Translations under genes and position numbers: made by a program
Shown: in pieces, positions 61,474 through 64,000 of the stretch
How positions within the stretch are numbered: position 1 is the stretch's first letter
Layout of the letters: every line of letters starts with the position of its first letter
Notes under the pieces: generated by a model
Database searches by the model: none
Told to the model about the DNA's origin: nothing
What the model saw: the letters and a program-made list of their open reading frames with translations, nothing else
From: an uncultured Verrucomicrobiota bacterium
GTDB taxonomy: Bacteria; Verrucomicrobiota; Verrucomicrobiia; Limisphaerales; UBA9464
Length of the DNA: 64,000 nucleotides
Direction of reading: 5' to 3'
Assembly (NCBI GenBank): GCA_903939515.1
Contig: CAJAHH010000136.1
Location: forward strand, 1-64,000

Positions 61474-62748
61474 ATGGCTGAACTCAATGGAAACCTTCTC
61501 GTCGCCCAGTCTGGCGGCCCCACCAGCGTCATCAACGCCTCCATTGCCGGGGTTATCACCGAAGCCGGTCACCATGAGTGCATCGAGGAGATTTTTGGCG
61601 GTCAGAACGGGATCTTAGGTATTCTCAATGAAGACCTGATCGATATCAACGACGAGCGGTCTAAGTCGATCGAGGGCCTACGGAACACGCCCGCGGCTGC
61701 ATTGGGCACCTGCCGCTACAAGATTGATTTCAGCAAGAAGCCCGAAAAGGCGGCCAAAGACATGGACCGTCTCTTCGAGGTCTTTGAAGCCCACAATATC
61801 CGCTACTTTTTCTACGCGGGCGGCAACGATTCCCAAGACACCGCGCACAAGATTCATTTGGAGGCGGTCAAACGCGGCTACGACCTGCGCGTGATGGGTG
61901 TGCCCAAGACCATCGACAACGACCTTCCGGTCACCGACCACTGCCCGGGATACGGTTCGGTGATCAAGTACAACTCGGCCACGGTGATGGAAATCGGCTT
62001 CGACGTCGGCTCCATGGCCACCGATGACGGCTCCTGCTGCATCGTCGAAGTCATGGGCCGCGCCGCCGGCTGGATCGCTGCTGGAACCGTCCTAGCCAAG
62101 CAGGGCAATCCGGCCAACCCGCCGCACATCATCATACTGCCCGAAATCCCCCTGAATGAGGCTGCATTCCTCAATCGGGTGAAGGAAGTCGTCGCCGAAC
62201 ACAAATACTGTGTGGTCGTCTGCGGCGAGGGTGTGAAGAACGAAGCCGGCGAAGAGATCGGTGCTGACAAAACCCGCCTCGACGCCTTCGGGCATGCGGT
62301 GCTCTCCGGGGCCGCCGACGCGCTGGCATCGATCGTCCAGGGCAAGCTCAACCTCAAGACCCGCACGGTGAAACTGGGCTATGCCCAGCGCGCGGCTGCT
62401 CACTATGCCAGTCTCACCGATGCCGATGAAGCCTTCGCCTGCGGCACGGCCGCCGTCCGCGCGGCTGTCTCTGGCAAATCGGGCCTGATGCCCAAGATTG
62501 TGCGCTTGTCCTCCAGCCCGTACCGCTGGGAGATCCAGCTCGAACCGCTGGAGAACATTGCCAATGTCGAGCACTTCATCCCGCGCGACTGGATTAGCGA
62601 AGACGGATTCTTGCCGAACGAGAAGTTCGTCGAATATGCCGCCCCGTTGATCGAAGGCCAGGTTGTCGTTCCGCAAAAGAATGGTCTTCCGTCCTACACG
62701 ATCCTCGCCAAGAGCCCGGTCGAGAAGAAACTCGCGCCCCGCGCCTAG
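61474..62748 (+). CDS. PPi-type 6-phosphofructokinase
   Basis: 424 aa from ATG 61474 (MAELNGNLLVAQSGGPTSVI). PFK-fold motifs: VAQSGGPTSVINASIAG, YAGGNDSQDTA in place of the GGDGS of ATP enzymes, and MGVPKTIDNDLPVTDHCPGY. Asp after GGN and Lys in PKTIDND are the hallmarks of pyrophosphate-dependent enzymes. It interconverts fructose 6-phosphate and fructose 1,6-bisphosphate reversibly, in glycolysis and gluconeogenesis. It is followed by a strong terminator and stands alone 98 bp after cusA. Confidence 0.9.
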   Translation: MAELNGNLLVAQSGGPTSVINASIAGVITEAGHHECIEEIFGGQNGILGILNEDLIDINDERSKSIEGLRNTPAAALGTCRYKIDFSKKPEKAAKDMDRLFEVFEAHNIRYFFYAGGNDSQDTAHKIHLEAVKRGYDLRVMGVPKTIDNDLPVTDHCPGYGSVIKYNSATVMEIGFDVGSMATDDGSCCIVEVMGRAAGWIAAGTVLAKQGNPANPPHIIILPEIPLNEAAFLNRVKEVVAEHKYCVVVCGEGVKNEAGEEIGADKTRLDAFGHAVLSGAADALASIVQGKLNLKTRTVKLGYAQRAAAHYASLTDADEAFACGTAAVRAAVSGKSGLMPKIVRLSSSPYRWEIQLEPLENIANVEHFIPRDWISEDGFLPNEKFVEYAAPLIEGQVVVPQKNGLPSYTILAKSPVEKKLAPRA

Positions 62749-62790
62749 GCCATCACAGCGCTGACGGGCGATAAAATTCCCGAAAGCCTC

Positions 62791-62832
62791 AAACCGCCGA
62801 ACGGATCCCACAGATCCCTCGGCGGTTTTTTG
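62791..62832 (+). terminator. Intrinsic terminator after phosphofructokinase
   Basis: AAACCGCCGA (62791-62800) pairs with TCGGCGGTTT (62819-62828), followed by more T residues. Confidence 0.85.
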
Positions 62833-62924
62833 TTGATGAATCCCACCTGGAATGCCCCCAACCCAAGCGATGACACGGCGTTGCATTGCAGTTCTGGCGT
62901 ATCCGGCGTTAACTCTCTACGCGC

Positions 62925-64000
62925 ATGAGTTCGCACCCCACCGCTCGCAACCTCCCACTCGGAAAACCTCAGGGGCCCAGACGCCATTTCGCCTCGGACA
63001 ACTACGCGGGCATCACTCCGGAAGCCTGGGCCGCCTTAGCTGAAGCCAACCAGGACCATGAACCTGCCTATGGCAATGACCGTTGGACCCAGGCCGCCAC
63101 GGACCGGATCCGCGATCTCTTCGAGACGCCCTGCGAGGTCTTCTTCGTCTTCAACGGAACCGCCGCCAATTCGCTAGCTTTGTCGGCGTGCTGCCAGAGC
63201 TACCACAGCGTCCTGTGCCATGAGGTTGCCCACGTCGAGAAAGACGAATGCGGTGCGCCCGAATTTTTCAGCAACGGATCCAAACTACTCCTGCTGCCCG
63301 GCGACGGTGGAAAACTAACCCCTGCAGGCATCGAGGAAGCGGTCCGTCGCCGAACCGATATCCACTACCCGAAACCCAAGGTGGTCACAGTGACCGAGCC
63401 AACCGAGGTCGGGACCCTCTACACCCCTCAAGAACTTCGAGCCATCGGAGCCATGACCAAGAAACACGGACTGCGCTTCCACATGGACGGCGCACGCTTT
63501 GCCAATGCTGTGGCCGCTCTGGGGGTTGCCCCCCGCGAAATCACCTGGCAGGCCGGTGTCGATGTCCTTTCCTTCGGTGGCACCAAGAATGGCATCCATG
63601 TGGGCGAAACAGTGGTCTTCTTCAACTTGGCCTTGGCTGAAGAATTCGCCTACCGAACCAAACAAGCCGGGCAGCTGTGTTCAAAGATGCGCTTCATGTC
63701 TGCACCCTGGGTCGGGATGCTTCGGGACGACGTCTGGTTGCGCCATGCCGCACATGCCAACGCCATGGCGACGCTGCTCCACGACCTCGTCGCCACTTGT
63801 CCGAGCGCGCGGATCTTGTTCCCTAGACAGGTAAACAGTGTGTTCGTGGATTTGCCCAAGCCGGTCATCCAGGCGCTTTGGGACAAGGGATGGCTCTTCT
63901 ACAACTTCATTGGTGAGGGTGGCTGCCGATTGATGTGTTCCTGGGACACCCGCGAGGAGGATGTCCGGGCCTTCGCCGCCGACTTATTAGAATGCGCCGG
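62925..64000 (+). CDS. Low-specificity L-threonine aldolase-like protein (cut by window end)
   Basis: About 358 codons are visible from ATG 62925 (MSSHPTARNLPLGK) with no stop before position 64000. It is a PLP-dependent beta-eliminating lyase of the threonine aldolase type: HFASDNYAGITPEAW, EVFFVFNGTAANSLAL, HEVAHVEKDECGAPEFF, and LRFHMDGARFANAVAAL with the PLP-binding Asp. The Schiff-base Lys lies in FGGTKNGIHVGE. It splits threonine or allo-threonine to glycine and acetaldehyde. Only a few residues of the C-terminus should be missing, judged from the usual length of 340-360 aa. Confidence 0.92.
   Translation, partial: MSSHPTARNLPLGKPQGPRRHFASDNYAGITPEAWAALAEANQDHEPAYGNDRWTQAATDRIRDLFETPCEVFFVFNGTAANSLALSACCQSYHSVLCHEVAHVEKDECGAPEFFSNGSKLLLLPGDGGKLTPAGIEEAVRRRTDIHYPKPKVVTVTEPTEVGTLYTPQELRAIGAMTKKHGLRFHMDGARFANAVAALGVAPREITWQAGVDVLSFGGTKNGIHVGETVVFFNLALAEEFAYRTKQAGQLCSKMRFMSAPWVGMLRDDVWLRHAAHANAMATLLHDLVATCPSARILFPRQVNSVFVDLPKPVIQALWDKGWLFYNFIGEGGCRLMCSWDTREEDVRAFAADLLECA

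Overview
The window is GC-rich, gene-dense chromosomal DNA from a Gram-negative, diderm bacterium. It encodes a Kdo transferase, TonB/ExbBD, a TolC-family protein with an RND pump, and an MCE-domain protein. The most likely home is Verrucomicrobiota, probably a Limisphaerales/Pedosphaera-like lineage. I infer this from a prepilin of the style typical of that group ([20 protein letters not shown] followed by a cysteine-containing NLRQLGLA segment), several Tat-exported Gfo/Idh/MocA and sugar-isomerase proteins, a ThuA remnant, and a CBM9 protein ending in a short RFYKV-type tail. The taxonomy is inferred from gene style only; there is no rRNA in the window.

Layout. 1-1084: broken ThuA-like gene followed by two pairs of 73-78 bp direct repeats. 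1085-6076 (minus): compact run phoD-midA-tonB-exbB-exbD. 6217-12082: serA, an exported Gfo/Idh oxidoreductase, an orphan ribose-type ABC permease, metG. 12339-19085: moxR, a TPR protein overlapping an RsmB-like rRNA methyltransferase, a sugar isomerase, a membrane protein overlapping a photolyase. 19236-21977: SRP RNA, then fliW-csrA-flagellin-flagellin. 22221-26703: phosphomannose-isomerase-like protein, MCE protein, PQQ propeller, AhpC. 26919-30019: the coupled cofactor operon nadC-birA-coaX followed by bcp. 30199-36719: LarA-like protein, an unknown gene coupled to a Gfo/Idh gene, PNP, waaA, sugar-binding protein. 36809-40104: ppnP divergent from cysT-cysW-cysA. 40238-47117: FAH-family enzyme, class V aminotransferase with terC, a PAS histidine kinase/NarL-type regulator pair with a PocR-AraC regulator, radical SAM protein. 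47364-49219: stand-alone CBM48 protein, universal stress protein, esterase. 49220-53755: a decayed stretch, CBM9 protein, prepilin, LacI regulator. 53966-61375: zinc-ribbon protein, Cys/His-rich protein and a complete Cus-type (Cu/Ag) CBA efflux operon. 61474-64000: PPi-type phosphofructokinase and a threonine aldolase cut by the window end.

Most of the window is housekeeping. The parts that look most like distinct systems are: (i) the isolated FliW-CsrA-flagellin island, in which csrA is translationally coupled to a flagellin gene; (ii) the metal-efflux operon, whose adaptor carries metal-binding domains at both ends and which follows a Cys/His-rich exported protein; and (iii) the CBM9-prepilin-LacI group, which has a LacI-like inverted repeat in its promoter region. 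I saw no CRISPR array, insertion sequence, prophage, tRNA or rRNA.
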